52,157 nucleotides of DNA from NCBI GenBank assembly GCA_903887005.1, contig CAISOH010000246.1:1-52157 (forward strand), given 5' to 3'. Each line of letters starts with the position of its first letter. Position 1 is the first letter of the stretch. Made by a program: the position numbers and the translations under genes. The stretch comes from an uncultured Bacteroidota bacterium (GTDB taxonomy: Bacteria > Bacteroidota > Bacteroidia > Chitinophagales > Chitinophagaceae). Below, one piece after another: positions 8,149-16,982 of the stretch. Under the pieces are notes generated by a model that was not told where the DNA came from, searched no databases, and worked only from the letters and a program-made list of their open reading frames with translations.

Positions 8149-8343
8149 TTGCAAATTTATAAATTGTTGTCCAAAAGTACAACATATCTTTTGAATATCC
8201 AGTACCGCAACCTGCGCAATCTGCTCCTTTCCTACCTTGTGCTGCAACAGGATGGCCACGGCATGGACATGGAAGACCTGCTGGTGGATATACAATGGCT
8301 CTTTGACCTGCTGGATACCGCAGAAGAAGAACTGCCGGGATAA
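8149..8343 (+). pseudogene. Possible gene remnant, unknown family
   Basis: A short open frame ends with LQQDGHGMDMEDLLVDIQWLFDLLDTAEEELPG, which has protein-like codon use, but there is no ATG and the 5' part overlaps the toxin-antitoxin control region. A related stretch, GCAACCTRCGCAAT, recurs at 8358-8371. I read this as a decayed fragment, with low certainty. Confidence 0.2.
8154..8179 (-). promoter_or_regulatory. Promoter box and putative operator of the toxin-antitoxin operon
   Basis: On the minus strand TACTTTTG (8179-8172) matches TAnnTTTG exactly, though no clear -33 TTTG is seen. A perfect 12-bp palindrome, AATTTATAAATT (8154-8165), lies between this box and the GTG start, where a bound HTH antitoxin would block transcription. 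Confidence 0.5.
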
Positions 8344-8467
8344 TAGGAATGCTTTGTTGTGCAACCTACGCAATACGACCCTTTTATGTTCATATTTGTG
8401 GATAGTTATTGGCAACGGGGTGCGATTTTACTCCCATCCCATTTATTTTATAACTTTTTAAGAATAT

Positions 8468-8502
8468 TTTGTATTTTTAACTTTATAACTAACATACTTT
8501 TA
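8468..8502 (+). promoter_or_regulatory. Possible promoter of the seven-repeat secreted protein
   Basis: TTTG (8468-8471), 23 nt and TACTTTTA (8495-8502) fit the Bacteroidota consensus with one mismatch and a spacing at the long end. Confidence 0.35.
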
Positions 8503-8517
8503 TATAAAAGCCAGCTT

Positions 8518-9930
8518 ATGAAAACGATTTACATTGACCACAAAAAACAATTTTCCATCATCGCTGTTTGGCATATCAAGTGCTTAGTAGCTTTATTTTC
8601 TTTTATTATTCTCTGCGACAGCACCAATGCACAAACCTGGAATATAGTAGGCAGTGCAGGGTTTTCGGAAGGGCAGGCAGATTATACCTCAATTGCTATT
8701 GATGGAAGTGGTACGCCTTACGTGGCTTACGTAGATTACGGCAATGGTAGAAGAGCTTCAGTTATGAAATACGATGGCAGCAAATGGGTAAACGTGGGCA
8801 TTGCCGGGTTTTCTGCTGGGGTTGTAGTACGCCCTTACATAGCAATAGATGGCAGCGGTACGCCCTACGTAGTTTATCAGGATGGCGGCGGCAGCTTTAA
8901 TGCTATAGTAATGAAATACAGTGGAAGCAGTTGGATAGCTGTGGGGCCATCAGGAGGCATCTCTGCTGATGGGACAAATTTTCCATCAATAGCGATAGAT
9001 GCAGGCGGTACACCATATGTGGCTTACAAGGAATTAGCCCATGGCAAAGCTGTTGTTATGAAATATTATGGTAGCAATTGGGAAATAGTCGGCTCTGCCG
9101 GTTTCTCGGCGGGATGGGCTGATTGGCTTTCCCTGGCAATTGACAGGAGCGGTACGCCTTATGTTGTTTACGAGGATAATTATTATGACAATAAAGCTAC
9201 GGTAATGAAATATGATGGTAGTAATTGGGTGACAGTTGGAACTCCAGGATTCTCGGCCGGAGGAGCGATTTTTACTTCAATAGCAATAGACAGTATTGGC
9301 ACTCCTTTTGTGGTTTACTCTGATCTTACCAGTGGGACAAACGTAATGAAATATTATGGTGGCAGTTGGGCATTAGTAGGTACTGCAGGAATCGCTGCAA
9401 GACTGATTGGTTCCGCTGCCAAATCTGTAGCAATAGACGGTAGCGGAACTCCTTATGTGGTTGGCGAGGACATTAATGGCAAAGCTATTGTAATGAAATA
9501 CGATGCCAGCAGTTGGATAACTGCAGGTATCACTGGTTTTTCTGCAAGTAGGGTGTATAACCCCTCTTTAACAATAAATAGAAGTGGAACACCTTACGTG
9601 GTTTATTCGGATTCTGTCAATGGTAAAAAAGCTACAGTAATGAAATTCGGAACAGGGGTTGGGGTAAAAAATATGGGTAATCCCTCAGCTACTAACCTGT
9701 CCGTTTCTCCCAATCCCAGCCAGGGTTCATTTACAGTCAATGTATCTTCCGCTACAAATGAAAATGCGCAAATTATCATTACCAATATAATAGGACAAAA
9801 AATAAAAGAGATGAATACCACTACCAATAAGGATGTGGAAATAAACCTTGATGCGCCGCCCGGTATGTACTTTATTACTGCAGTTACTGAGGAAGGACGG
9901 GAAAGTGCAAAAGTGGTGGTAACCCAATGA
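8518..9930 (+). CDS. Secreted seven-repeat protein with type A T9SS sorting domain
   Basis: The 470-residue protein begins with a long signal peptide (hydrophobic core near residues 19-35, then CDSTNAQTW). Seven tandem repeats of roughly 50-55 residues follow, each built as W-x-x-V-G-x-x-GFS-x-G, then SIAIDGSGTPYVVY-x-D and K-A-x-VMKYDGS. The pattern should form a beta-propeller-like domain; it resembles Bacteroidota surface repeats but I cannot name a family. The last 80 residues are a type A C-terminal sorting domain: LSVSPNPSQGSFTVNV, a central ITNIIGQKI, and PPGMYFITAVTEEGRESAKVVVTQ. It should therefore be carried across the outer membrane by the type IX system. ATG 8518 is chosen because the signal peptide starts there; the frame is open further upstream. 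Confidence 0.9.
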   Translation: MKTIYIDHKKQFSIIAVWHIKCLVALFSFIILCDSTNAQTWNIVGSAGFSEGQADYTSIAIDGSGTPYVAYVDYGNGRRASVMKYDGSKWVNVGIAGFSAGVVVRPYIAIDGSGTPYVVYQDGGGSFNAIVMKYSGSSWIAVGPSGGISADGTNFPSIAIDAGGTPYVAYKELAHGKAVVMKYYGSNWEIVGSAGFSAGWADWLSLAIDRSGTPYVVYEDNYYDNKATVMKYDGSNWVTVGTPGFSAGGAIFTSIAIDSIGTPFVVYSDLTSGTNVMKYYGGSWALVGTAGIAARLIGSAAKSVAIDGSGTPYVVGEDINGKAIVMKYDASSWITAGITGFSASRVYNPSLTINRSGTPYVVYSDSVNGKKATVMKFGTGVGVKNMGNPSATNLSVSPNPSQGSFTVNVSSATNENAQIIITNIIGQKIKEMNTTTNKDVEINLDAPPGMYFITAVTEEGRESAKVVVTQ

Positions 9931-9950
9931 GCCCTAAAAGGGGAACCTCG

Positions 9951-10130
9951 TCTGGCGCGGGTCTATAGAATAGCCTTGCGTTGGAGATCCGTGTCCAGCC
10001 AATTAACCCAGTTTGCAACTGGCATTCAAACTCCATAAACCATCCCGTAATGGTAGCGCCACCTACGGGGCGCATGTGATGTAAAATTTCGAACACTACA
10101 AACCGATAGCACCTAACGGAGCATTCCAAC
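9951..10130 (+). repeat. Dispersed repeat B, copy 1
   Basis: This begins TCTGGCGCGG and ends GGAGCATTCCAAC. The core CCAGTTTGCAACTGGCATTC contains a small palindrome (CCAGTTTGCAACTGG). Two further copies lie at 40609-40794 and 41189-41345. No frame is conserved between copies. Confidence 0.8.
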
Positions 10131-10160
10131 AAATCCTGACTATAAAAAACAGCGCTAAAA

Positions 10161-10347
10161 ACACACCTCTGTAAAAGTTACCACTGCCACATCAAGGCCG
10201 ACTCCCGTCGTCCCATAATAGCTTTCCCCCGCGAAACAGCGTATAGCTATCTTTTTTTGTGCGGAGCGTTTCAAAAAAAGTGCCTTTTTCTTTTGTTACT
10301 TTTCTTTTGGGCAAGCAAAAGAAAAGTAAGATAATGAGGGCAAAGCT
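10161..10347 (+). repeat. Dispersed two-hairpin repeat A, copy 1
   Basis: The 5' part starts ACACACCTCTGTAAAAG and passes TAGCTTTCCCCC. Two hairpins follow: 10251-10280 (CTTTTTTTG/CAAAAAAAG around a TGCGGAGCGTTT loop) and, 15 nt later, 10296-10329 (a 14-bp stem TTACTTTTCTTTTG around GGCAAG). Other copies are at 39736, 40909, 41110 (partial) and 44071 (inverted). Confidence 0.85.
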
Positions 10348-10459
10348 AAAAAAAGAGATGGTTTTAAATGGCAGAAAATTAACCAATTATTAATCTGCCT
10401 GCCACCAGATTCACGTTATAACCTGCGCTAATAACTATCAAAATAAACAGCCAAATGAA

Positions 10460-10467
10460 TAATTTTG
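10460..10467 (+). promoter_or_regulatory. TAnnTTTG promoter box of the GNAT gene
   Basis: TAATTTTG is an exact -7 box. Transcription would start near 10472, downstream of an alternative TTG start at 10465, which supports ATG 10501 as the real start. No clear -33 box is visible. Confidence 0.45.
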
Positions 10468-10500
10468 TACTATTATCCTGGCAACCATAAAGTGATAATT

Positions 10501-11046
10501 ATGCCGGCAGGGAAAATAAGCATAACAATAGCTGATGAAAATGATGCGTCCGTAATTACCGCATTAAGTGTAACCACTTTCTGCGAAGCCTATATGGAGT
10601 TTAATAAGAAGGAACATATGGATAGCTATATAGCGGAGGCGATGACTTTGGAAAAATTAACGGAAGAACTTCAGGACAGCAGGAATTTGTTTTTAATAGC
10701 CAGGTACGATGATTTACCAATCGGGTACGCAAAAATGCGGACGATAAAAAAACCGGTGGAACTGGCAAACAATAACCCTGCAGAGATAGAGCGGATATAT
10801 GTATTGAAGGAATACCATAACAAAAAGGCCGGGGCGGCTTTAATGAGTACATGCATAGCAACTGCTGAAAACAAACAACATGATATCTTATGGCTCGGCG
10901 TATGGGAACATAACCACCGGGCGATCCGCTTTTACAAACAATGGGGATTTGACCTTTTTGGTTCGCACATATTTCCTTTTGGCGATGAAGACCAGATAGA
11001 CGTCATGATGAAAAAGGAGTTGGGCAATACTCCTTCCAATGAGTAA
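10501..11046 (+). CDS. GNAT family N-acetyltransferase
   Basis: The 181-residue protein has the GNAT layout: ISITIADENDASVITAL at the N-terminus, FLIARYDDLPIGYAKMR, then EIERIYVLKEYHNKKAGAALM (motif A; the acetyl-CoA loop Q/R-x-x-G-x-G/A is here HNKKAGAA, residues about 116-123) and HDILWLGVWEHNHRAIRFYKQWGFDLFGSH (motif B). It probably acetylates a small molecule or a protein N-terminus; the substrate is unknown. It ends convergent to a GT-C/TPR gene. The family is certain and the role is not. Confidence 0.9.
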   Translation: MPAGKISITIADENDASVITALSVTTFCEAYMEFNKKEHMDSYIAEAMTLEKLTEELQDSRNLFLIARYDDLPIGYAKMRTIKKPVELANNNPAEIERIYVLKEYHNKKAGAALMSTCIATAENKQHDILWLGVWEHNHRAIRFYKQWGFDLFGSHIFPFGDEDQIDVMMKKELGNTPSNE

Positions 11047-11070
11047 ATCAATGACTTTTTCATTCCACAC

Positions 11071-11150
11071 CTTTGCGATCTTGATTTTATATTGTGTTTA
11101 TTTACAAATATTTTTTTAGCGCCTCTGCGCCTTTGCGTGAAATTTTTTAT
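11071..11150. repeat. CTTTGCG-type intergenic repeat, copy 1
   Basis: The segment with CCTTTGCGATCTTGATTTTAT and GCGCCTTTGCGTGAAA lies between two convergent genes. A longer version (14661-14820) stands at the same position downstream of the paralogous GT-C gene. Confidence 0.6.
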
Positions 11151-11187
11151 TTATCATATCACCACTATCTTAGTATGAGCCCAACTA

Positions 11188-13110
11188 TCATCTTTTCAGC
11201 CCATTATAATAGGCGGTATCCACATCATGGTATCCTAAAGAAATGGCTTTTTCCACATCCTGCAAGGCGAGCGTATTGTTTCCCTTTTTATTATTGCAGA
11301 AAGAACGGAGATAATACAATTCCCCTCCGGCCGCGTTAATACTTATCGCTTTATTAAAATCGTTCAATGCTTCATCCCAGCGTCCCAGGTTTTTAAGCAC
11401 TTTGCCCCGGTTCAGGTAACCAACGAACAATACCGGGTTCAGCGATAATGCAGTATTATACTCCATAAGAGCTGAATCGGTTTTTCCAAGTTGCAGCAGT
11501 AAATTGGCATAGTCGCTGTAATTTTCAGCAATAGGGTGTAAGTGCAATGCAGTCCTGAAACAGAAAGCGGATGGCTCAAATTCGCCCTTTATATAGTATA
11601 GCATTCCCAGCCCCTGCCAGGCGTTTACAAAATCAGGCTTCAGTTCTACAGCTTTCTTCATAAGATAAAAGGCAGAGTCATAATAGGTGTCTTTTTCAAA
11701 CGGTGAAGTAGCGGCTGATCGCTTATTGAAATAAATAAATCCGAGGTTGTTATATGCTATTGGGGCATGCACTGGTTCTTTTTCCAGCTCATCACTCCAC
11801 AGGCTTGTGGCGTCATACCATACTTTACACCGTTCATTGCTAAGGTACCCAAGAAAACAAGCATACACCAAAACCGGCAACATGATTGAATAACCAGTTT
11901 GTTTTTTAATACCCCGCTCAAAAAAACCTGAAATAATCCATCCGGCAATAAAGAATAATCCGAGATAGGGAAGATAAGAATATCGCTCGGCAACAATGGC
12001 CTCGCCTACCGGTATGAATTGCAGCAGAAGGGCAATATTGACCAAAAAGAACAACGACCCAAAAACAACAACTTTATTCCTGCGTGCGAATTTCCATACT
12101 ATAAAAATAAGGGCCGCGGCCGCAAGCGGATACAGATAATAGACAATGGGAAGGGAGCCATTTATCTTTTGAGGGTATGGATAAAAATTGCAGAGCTTCA
12201 CCGGAATTATGGCCTTCCATAAATAGGTAATAAGCGCATAACCGCCCAGCGCTATCCTTTCTAAAAAATTATAAGGTACCTTTTGTACGTCCATAGCCCC
12301 GCCGCCATGCTGAATTTTCACGGAGATGATACCAAATATCAAAGCGAGTATAAAGTGCGGCACCTTTTCCAGCAATAAGGTATTTTTCCATGCCCGCTTT
12401 TCAAAATAATCTATAAGCATTAAGGCCAGCGGCAGGGTGACCGCAACCGGCTTGGATAAAAGGGCGCAGATAAACAGCAAAATAACGCCGATATACCAGC
12501 CCCATCTTTTATTACCGGTTGCCCGCAAATAGTATATATAGGAAATGCAGGCGCTTACAAAAAATAAGGTACACAACAAATCCTTCCTTCCGGCAACCCA
12601 GGCTACTGATTCTACATGCATAGGGTGTAGCCCAAATAGCAACGCTGTCACTGCTGCCGCTACAGGCCGCCGTGTGAGCAGGCTTACAAAACAATAAACC
12701 AGTATTGTAACAAGTATATGTAGCGTCAGGCTGTCGAAATGATACAGCCAGGGTTCCAGTTCCACATAACTGTATTCGATTGCATAGCTGAGAATAGTAA
12801 GCGGATGATAGTTGCCCATTACAGGTTCCGTAAAGATTTTCCTTAACCCTGCCTGCGAAATATCTTTCACAATAGGGTTGTTCACTATGTATCCCGCATC
12901 ATCCCAGTCAGTGAACTGGTTATTCAGGCAAACTTTTAAGAACAACCAGGTTATTACTGCAATACAGGCAACTATAATAGCTTGAAAATAAGGTTTACGT
13001 AAATCATTATTGTCAAATTGCCGCGCAGCCTGTTGTGGCTTTTGCGGAACAGGTTGTTTATTTACAAGCGGGTTAGCTGTATTTATTTCTATTTTGCTTT
13101 TCTTCGCCAT
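11188..13110 (-). CDS. GT-C-like membrane protein with C-terminal TPRs, paralogue 1
   Basis: The 640-residue protein has a polar N-terminus (about 40 residues, PVPQKPQQAA), some eleven hydrophobic helices to about residue 430, then a periplasmic tetratricopeptide region (LEKEPVHAPIAYNNLGFIYFNK... to the end). The first large loop carries the acidic pair in TDWDDAGYI (residues 70-71), and ALLFGLHPMHVESVAWVAGRKDLLC is strongly conserved with its paralogue. This layout resembles TMTC-type O-mannosyltransferases and bacterial TPR/GT-C proteins, which use a polyprenyl-phosphate sugar. Donor and acceptor are unknown. ATG 13110 is chosen because the paralogue starts at the same MAKK sequence; the frame is open to 13293. 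A TATATTTA box ends 6 nt before the ATG, so the transcript may be nearly leaderless. Confidence 0.85.
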   Translation of the reverse strand: MAKKSKIEINTANPLVNKQPVPQKPQQAARQFDNNDLRKPYFQAIIVACIAVITWLFLKVCLNNQFTDWDDAGYIVNNPIVKDISQAGLRKIFTEPVMGNYHPLTILSYAIEYSYVELEPWLYHFDSLTLHILVTILVYCFVSLLTRRPVAAAVTALLFGLHPMHVESVAWVAGRKDLLCTLFFVSACISYIYYLRATGNKRWGWYIGVILLFICALLSKPVAVTLPLALMLIDYFEKRAWKNTLLLEKVPHFILALIFGIISVKIQHGGGAMDVQKVPYNFLERIALGGYALITYLWKAIIPVKLCNFYPYPQKINGSLPIVYYLYPLAAAALIFIVWKFARRNKVVVFGSLFFLVNIALLLQFIPVGEAIVAERYSYLPYLGLFFIAGWIISGFFERGIKKQTGYSIMLPVLVYACFLGYLSNERCKVWYDATSLWSDELEKEPVHAPIAYNNLGFIYFNKRSAATSPFEKDTYYDSAFYLMKKAVELKPDFVNAWQGLGMLYYIKGEFEPSAFCFRTALHLHPIAENYSDYANLLLQLGKTDSALMEYNTALSLNPVLFVGYLNRGKVLKNLGRWDEALNDFNKAISINAAGGELYYLRSFCNNKKGNNTLALQDVEKAISLGYHDVDTAYYNGLKR

Positions 13111-13210
13111 TAAGCATAAATATACTTCGGAATCGGATAATTTGGATTGTTGCCCAAAGTTTTTGATAATACAGATTATTACATCATTGCATTCTGTAAC
13201 TTTACGATTA

Positions 13211-14560
13211 ATGAAGAAAATATTAGCGATACTTTTATTTTTACCTGTTTTTACAAAAGCACAGATAATTACTACCATTGCAGGCAACGGCACACGAGGC
13301 TATAGCGGCGATGGAGGGCCTGCTACTATTGTTCAGTTAGACCAACCATGTAGTATAGCTATTGATAATTCAGGCAGCCTTTATATTGTTAATGCAGGCA
13401 CCGAAAATATACGCAAAATTTCATCTGATGGTATTATTACCAATGTTGCGGGCATTCAACACGAATGTGGTTATAATGGAGATAATATTCCGGCAACTGC
13501 TGCACAAATATGCAAGCCACATGGTATTGTAACAGATCATTCAGGCAATGTTTATTTTTCGGAATATGAGAATAACACTATAAGGAAAATTTCTGCTGAC
13601 GGGATAATGCACCTCATTGCGGGTGGTACCCTTAAATTTGGTTTCTGCTGCATTGGCACCTTCATAGAAGCACGAAATGCCCTGCTATATCATCCGAATG
13701 ATATAACCATGGATAAATATGGTAACATTTATTTTGCTGATGAGGGGAATAATATGATCCGCAAAATTTCTACTGATGGTAAAATTACCACTGTTGCAGG
13801 CATTGGTTATGAAGGCTATGCAGGAGATGGCGGTATGGCGACAGCAGCAGAATTAAATAACCCCTGGGGTGTGGCAATAGATGACAATGGCAATATTTTC
13901 TTTTCTGATACGCATAACAATGTCGTTCGTAAAGTAAACACTGCCGGTATCATCAGCACCATTGCCGGTAACCATATTGCCGGCTATACAGGTGACGGAG
14001 GACGGGCCACTGCTGCCCGGTTAAACAAACCTCAGGCGATTGCCATAGACAAATCCGGGAATTTATACATTACAGACAAAAAGGATGATGTAATTCGCAG
14101 AGTCAGCGCGGATGGTATCATCACTACTTTTGCCGGCACAGGCACTAATGGTTATAGCGGAGATGGCGGCATGGCAACAAATGCCCGGTTAAACATGCCT
14201 TCTGATATAGCCATTGACAATGAAGGTAATGTGTATATAGCCGATGATCAAAATCATGTTATCCGTAAAGTAAGCGCTTCAACAAATGAAATAAAAGAAA
14301 TTCCCAAAAAAGAAATTTCAATAAGTGATGCATTTAACCTGTCTGCTGACCCTGAAAAAAATTCGTTAACCATCAAAATAGATCCAGGCGCTTATACTTC
14401 ATTTACCATTACCGATAATACAGACAAAGTACTCATACAGCAGTCAATAAAAAATTCACTAACAGATATTGACATAAGTATTTTACCCCCGGGACGCTAC
14501 TATATTAACCTGAAAAAAGACAGTAAGGTTAAAACAGCAATATTTGTAAAGGATAAATAA
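13211..14560 (+). CDS. Secreted NHL-repeat protein with T9SS-like C-terminus
   Basis: The 449-residue protein starts MKKILAILLFLPVFTKAQI, a clear signal peptide. About six NHL repeats follow, each of the form ITTIAGNGTRGYSGDGGPAT, L-x-x-P-x-x-IAIDNSGNLYI, and N-x-IRKIS-x-DG. They should fold as a six-bladed beta propeller. The last 80 residues (TSFTITDNTDKVLIQQSI ... IDISILPPGRYYINLKKDSK) look like a type A sorting domain, although the initial YPNP motif is missing, so export by T9SS is probable rather than certain. The start at 13211 is fixed by the signal peptide. It is divergent from the GT-C gene with 100 bp between starts. Confidence 0.88.
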   Translation: MKKILAILLFLPVFTKAQIITTIAGNGTRGYSGDGGPATIVQLDQPCSIAIDNSGSLYIVNAGTENIRKISSDGIITNVAGIQHECGYNGDNIPATAAQICKPHGIVTDHSGNVYFSEYENNTIRKISADGIMHLIAGGTLKFGFCCIGTFIEARNALLYHPNDITMDKYGNIYFADEGNNMIRKISTDGKITTVAGIGYEGYAGDGGMATAAELNNPWGVAIDDNGNIFFSDTHNNVVRKVNTAGIISTIAGNHIAGYTGDGGRATAARLNKPQAIAIDKSGNLYITDKKDDVIRRVSADGIITTFAGTGTNGYSGDGGMATNARLNMPSDIAIDNEGNVYIADDQNHVIRKVSASTNEIKEIPKKEISISDAFNLSADPEKNSLTIKIDPGAYTSFTITDNTDKVLIQQSIKNSLTDIDISILPPGRYYINLKKDSKVKTAIFVKDK

Positions 14561-14660
14561 ATGACCATTTAAAATTGCCCTAATGGTATCCTATCTGCGC
14601 CTTAATTTTTATGATTATTTTACTCTAATCGGAGTAGATTAGTGCATATATCAATTGAGG

Positions 14661-14820
14661 GCTTTGCGATCTTGACTTTTATATAATTTACTAACAATCA
14701 AAAAATTATACTTTGCGTCTTTGCGCCTTTGCGAGAGATATTTATTGCACTGTTTTACACCGTGAGAAGTATAACTAATAAATATTTCTTTGCGTTCTTC
14801 GCGCACTTTGCGAGAGGCAT
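14661..14820. repeat. CTTTGCG-type intergenic repeat, copy 2
   Basis: It contains GCTTTGCGATCTTGACTTTT, ACTTTGCGTCTTTGCGCC, and a further TTTGCGTTCTTCGCGC. It stands in the convergent gap downstream of the second GT-C gene, matching the position of copy 1. Confidence 0.6.
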
Positions 14821-14835
14821 AAAAGTCTGTTCACA

Positions 14836-16875
14836 TCACCTCTTCAGCATCTGGTAATAGTTCTTGTCAATATGCGTGAATCCTAAAGATAATGCCTTCT
14901 CTACATCCTGTAGCGCCTGCGCTTTTTTACCTTCCTGTGTATAGCAATAAGAACGGGAATAGTAGATCTCTCCCATTGTCGGGCTTAGCTCCAGCGCTAT
15001 TTCAAAATCTTTCATTGCCTCTGCGCAGCGGTGCAGCCGTTGCAATGTCCGGGCGCGGTTCAGGTGAGGGGCGCACATATCCGGGTTCTGGGCTATAGAA
15101 ATTTCATATTCTTTCAGCGCGGAATCCTGCCGTCCGGTCATGTCATAAAAATTACCGAAATTACTGTGTGCTTCCGGAAAATATGGCTTCAGTTTCAGCG
15201 CCTCCCTGAAACAATAATAGGAGGAATCAAAATTTTTACTGATGGCATATATGATTGCAAGGCCAAGATAGGCATTCGCGTTCTCAAATGCATTTTGCAA
15301 ACCTATTGCCGTATAGTATTTAATTTTCGCTTCCGGAAATTTCCCTACGCTTCTTAACAATTCGCCTAACGAGATATACGGATTTACAAAACCCGGTTGC
15401 AATTCTATCGCCTTAGTCAATAACTGATAGGCTGAGTCATAATAAATCTTCCTTTCATTCGGGTCAACCGCGTCATTAAATTTGTTGAAATAATTAAACC
15501 CAAGGTTATTATAGGCATTTGGCGCGCGCACGGGTTCTTTTTCTATTTCATCTTTCCATAGGGTGGTGGTATCATACCAGACCTTACATCTTTCGTTGCT
15601 GAGATAACCGAGGAAAAGAGCATAACCCAGCGCTGCAAACGAAGCGGCATACCGGATTTCTTTTTTCACCCCGGGCTCAAATGTGGCTGATACCAGCCAT
15701 CCGGCCATAAAAAATAAACCAAGGTATGGAATATAAGTGTACCTGTCTGCAAGTATGGCCCCACCTACAGGTAAGAACTGGAGCAGTAATAAAATATTCA
15801 CTAAGAAGAACAAGGCGCCAAAAACTACGATCTTGTTTTTACCTGCGAACTTCCATACAAGAAAGATGATAACAGCCACAGCAACCGGGTACAAAATATA
15901 CAGGAATGAAAGCGTTCCCCCGGCAGCCTTTTCCGGGTATGGATAGAAATTACAAAGCCCTACTGGCAAAACGGATTTCCACAAATAAGTGATCAAGGCA
16001 TAACCGCCAAGGGAAGTCCTCTCTATAAAATTATGGCTTACATTTTGTGTGCCGAGCGAACCAAAAGCTTTTTGGTCAATAATCGACCTGATACCAAAGC
16101 CAACAGAAATGGCAAAGAGGAGCAACTTGTCAATAACCAGCCAAAGATCAAATTTGCGTTGTTCGAAATAATCAATAAGGAACAGCGTCAACGGCAATAC
16201 CACTGCAACCGGTTTAGACAACAAAGAACAAACAAACAATATAATAACGCCTGCATACCAGCCCCACTTTTTAGCGCCACCAGCTGCACGTACGTAATAC
16301 ACATATGCTATACATGCCGCCATATAAAACATGCCATAAACCACATCCTTTCTACCCGCCATCCATGCTACCGATTCTACATGCATGGGGTGAAGGCCGA
16401 ACAAAAGAGCGGTTACCGCTGCGGCAACCGGCCTCTTTGTGAGCAGGTTTACAAAACAATAAACGAGCACGGTCACTACTATATGAAACAGCAGGCTGTC
16501 TAAATGATACAGCCACGGCTGAAGGCGCACAAAGCTGTATTCTATTGCATAACTCAGAATAGTGAGCGGGTGGTAGTTTCCCATTATGGAAGTAGAAAAA
16601 ATATGCTTTAACCCTTCTGGCGAAATATCTTTAATAAGGGCATTGTCCCTTATGTAGCCGGGATCGTCCCAGTTGGTGAACAGGTTATTCAGGCATACCT
16701 GGTAAAACAGCCATGTCAGGGCTGTAATCCCTGACACCATAAGTACCTGTATGAGCGGTTTGCGGAAATAGTTATTATCAAATTCGGGTGCCGCCTGCTG
16801 TGGTTTCTGCGGCACAGGCGGATTATTTGAAGGCGGTTTTGCCGTATTGGTTTGTATGTTCTTTTTCTTCGCCAT
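14836..16875 (-). CDS. GT-C-like membrane protein with C-terminal TPRs, paralogue 2
   Basis: This 679-residue protein is collinear with the 11188-13110 product over its whole length. It shares the N-terminal PVPQKPQQAA linker, the acidic loop TNWDDPGYI (residues 70-71), the FGLHPMHVESVAWMAGRKD loop and the VGLCNFYPYPEKA loop. Its TPR region is about 40 residues longer, with an additional repeat (about residues 480-660: AYNNLGFNYFNK, YISLGELLRSVGKFPEAK, AHSNFGNFYDMTGRQDSALKEYE). It follows the O-antigen-ligase-like gene by 107 bp on the same strand, supporting a role in surface polysaccharide or protein glycosylation. The 30 bp before the ATG match those of paralogue 1. Confidence 0.87.
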   Translation of the reverse strand: MAKKKNIQTNTAKPPSNNPPVPQKPQQAAPEFDNNYFRKPLIQVLMVSGITALTWLFYQVCLNNLFTNWDDPGYIRDNALIKDISPEGLKHIFSTSIMGNYHPLTILSYAIEYSFVRLQPWLYHLDSLLFHIVVTVLVYCFVNLLTKRPVAAAVTALLFGLHPMHVESVAWMAGRKDVVYGMFYMAACIAYVYYVRAAGGAKKWGWYAGVIILFVCSLLSKPVAVVLPLTLFLIDYFEQRKFDLWLVIDKLLLFAISVGFGIRSIIDQKAFGSLGTQNVSHNFIERTSLGGYALITYLWKSVLPVGLCNFYPYPEKAAGGTLSFLYILYPVAVAVIIFLVWKFAGKNKIVVFGALFFLVNILLLLQFLPVGGAILADRYTYIPYLGLFFMAGWLVSATFEPGVKKEIRYAASFAALGYALFLGYLSNERCKVWYDTTTLWKDEIEKEPVRAPNAYNNLGFNYFNKFNDAVDPNERKIYYDSAYQLLTKAIELQPGFVNPYISLGELLRSVGKFPEAKIKYYTAIGLQNAFENANAYLGLAIIYAISKNFDSSYYCFREALKLKPYFPEAHSNFGNFYDMTGRQDSALKEYEISIAQNPDMCAPHLNRARTLQRLHRCAEAMKDFEIALELSPTMGEIYYSRSYCYTQEGKKAQALQDVEKALSLGFTHIDKNYYQMLKR

Positions 16876-16982
16876 AAAGCATAAATATACTTAGGAATCG
16901 GAGAATGAACAAACATATAAGTGCATTGATAAAGGTCTGTCAAATATTTCCATTACTGCACAGGAAAATGACCTGGGAACAG

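Noticed and set aside
10192-10386. Open frame across repeat A copy 1 on the minus strand
   Set aside because: The frame is not kept in the other copies of the repeat, which differ by covarying stems and indels. It is a repeat, not a gene.
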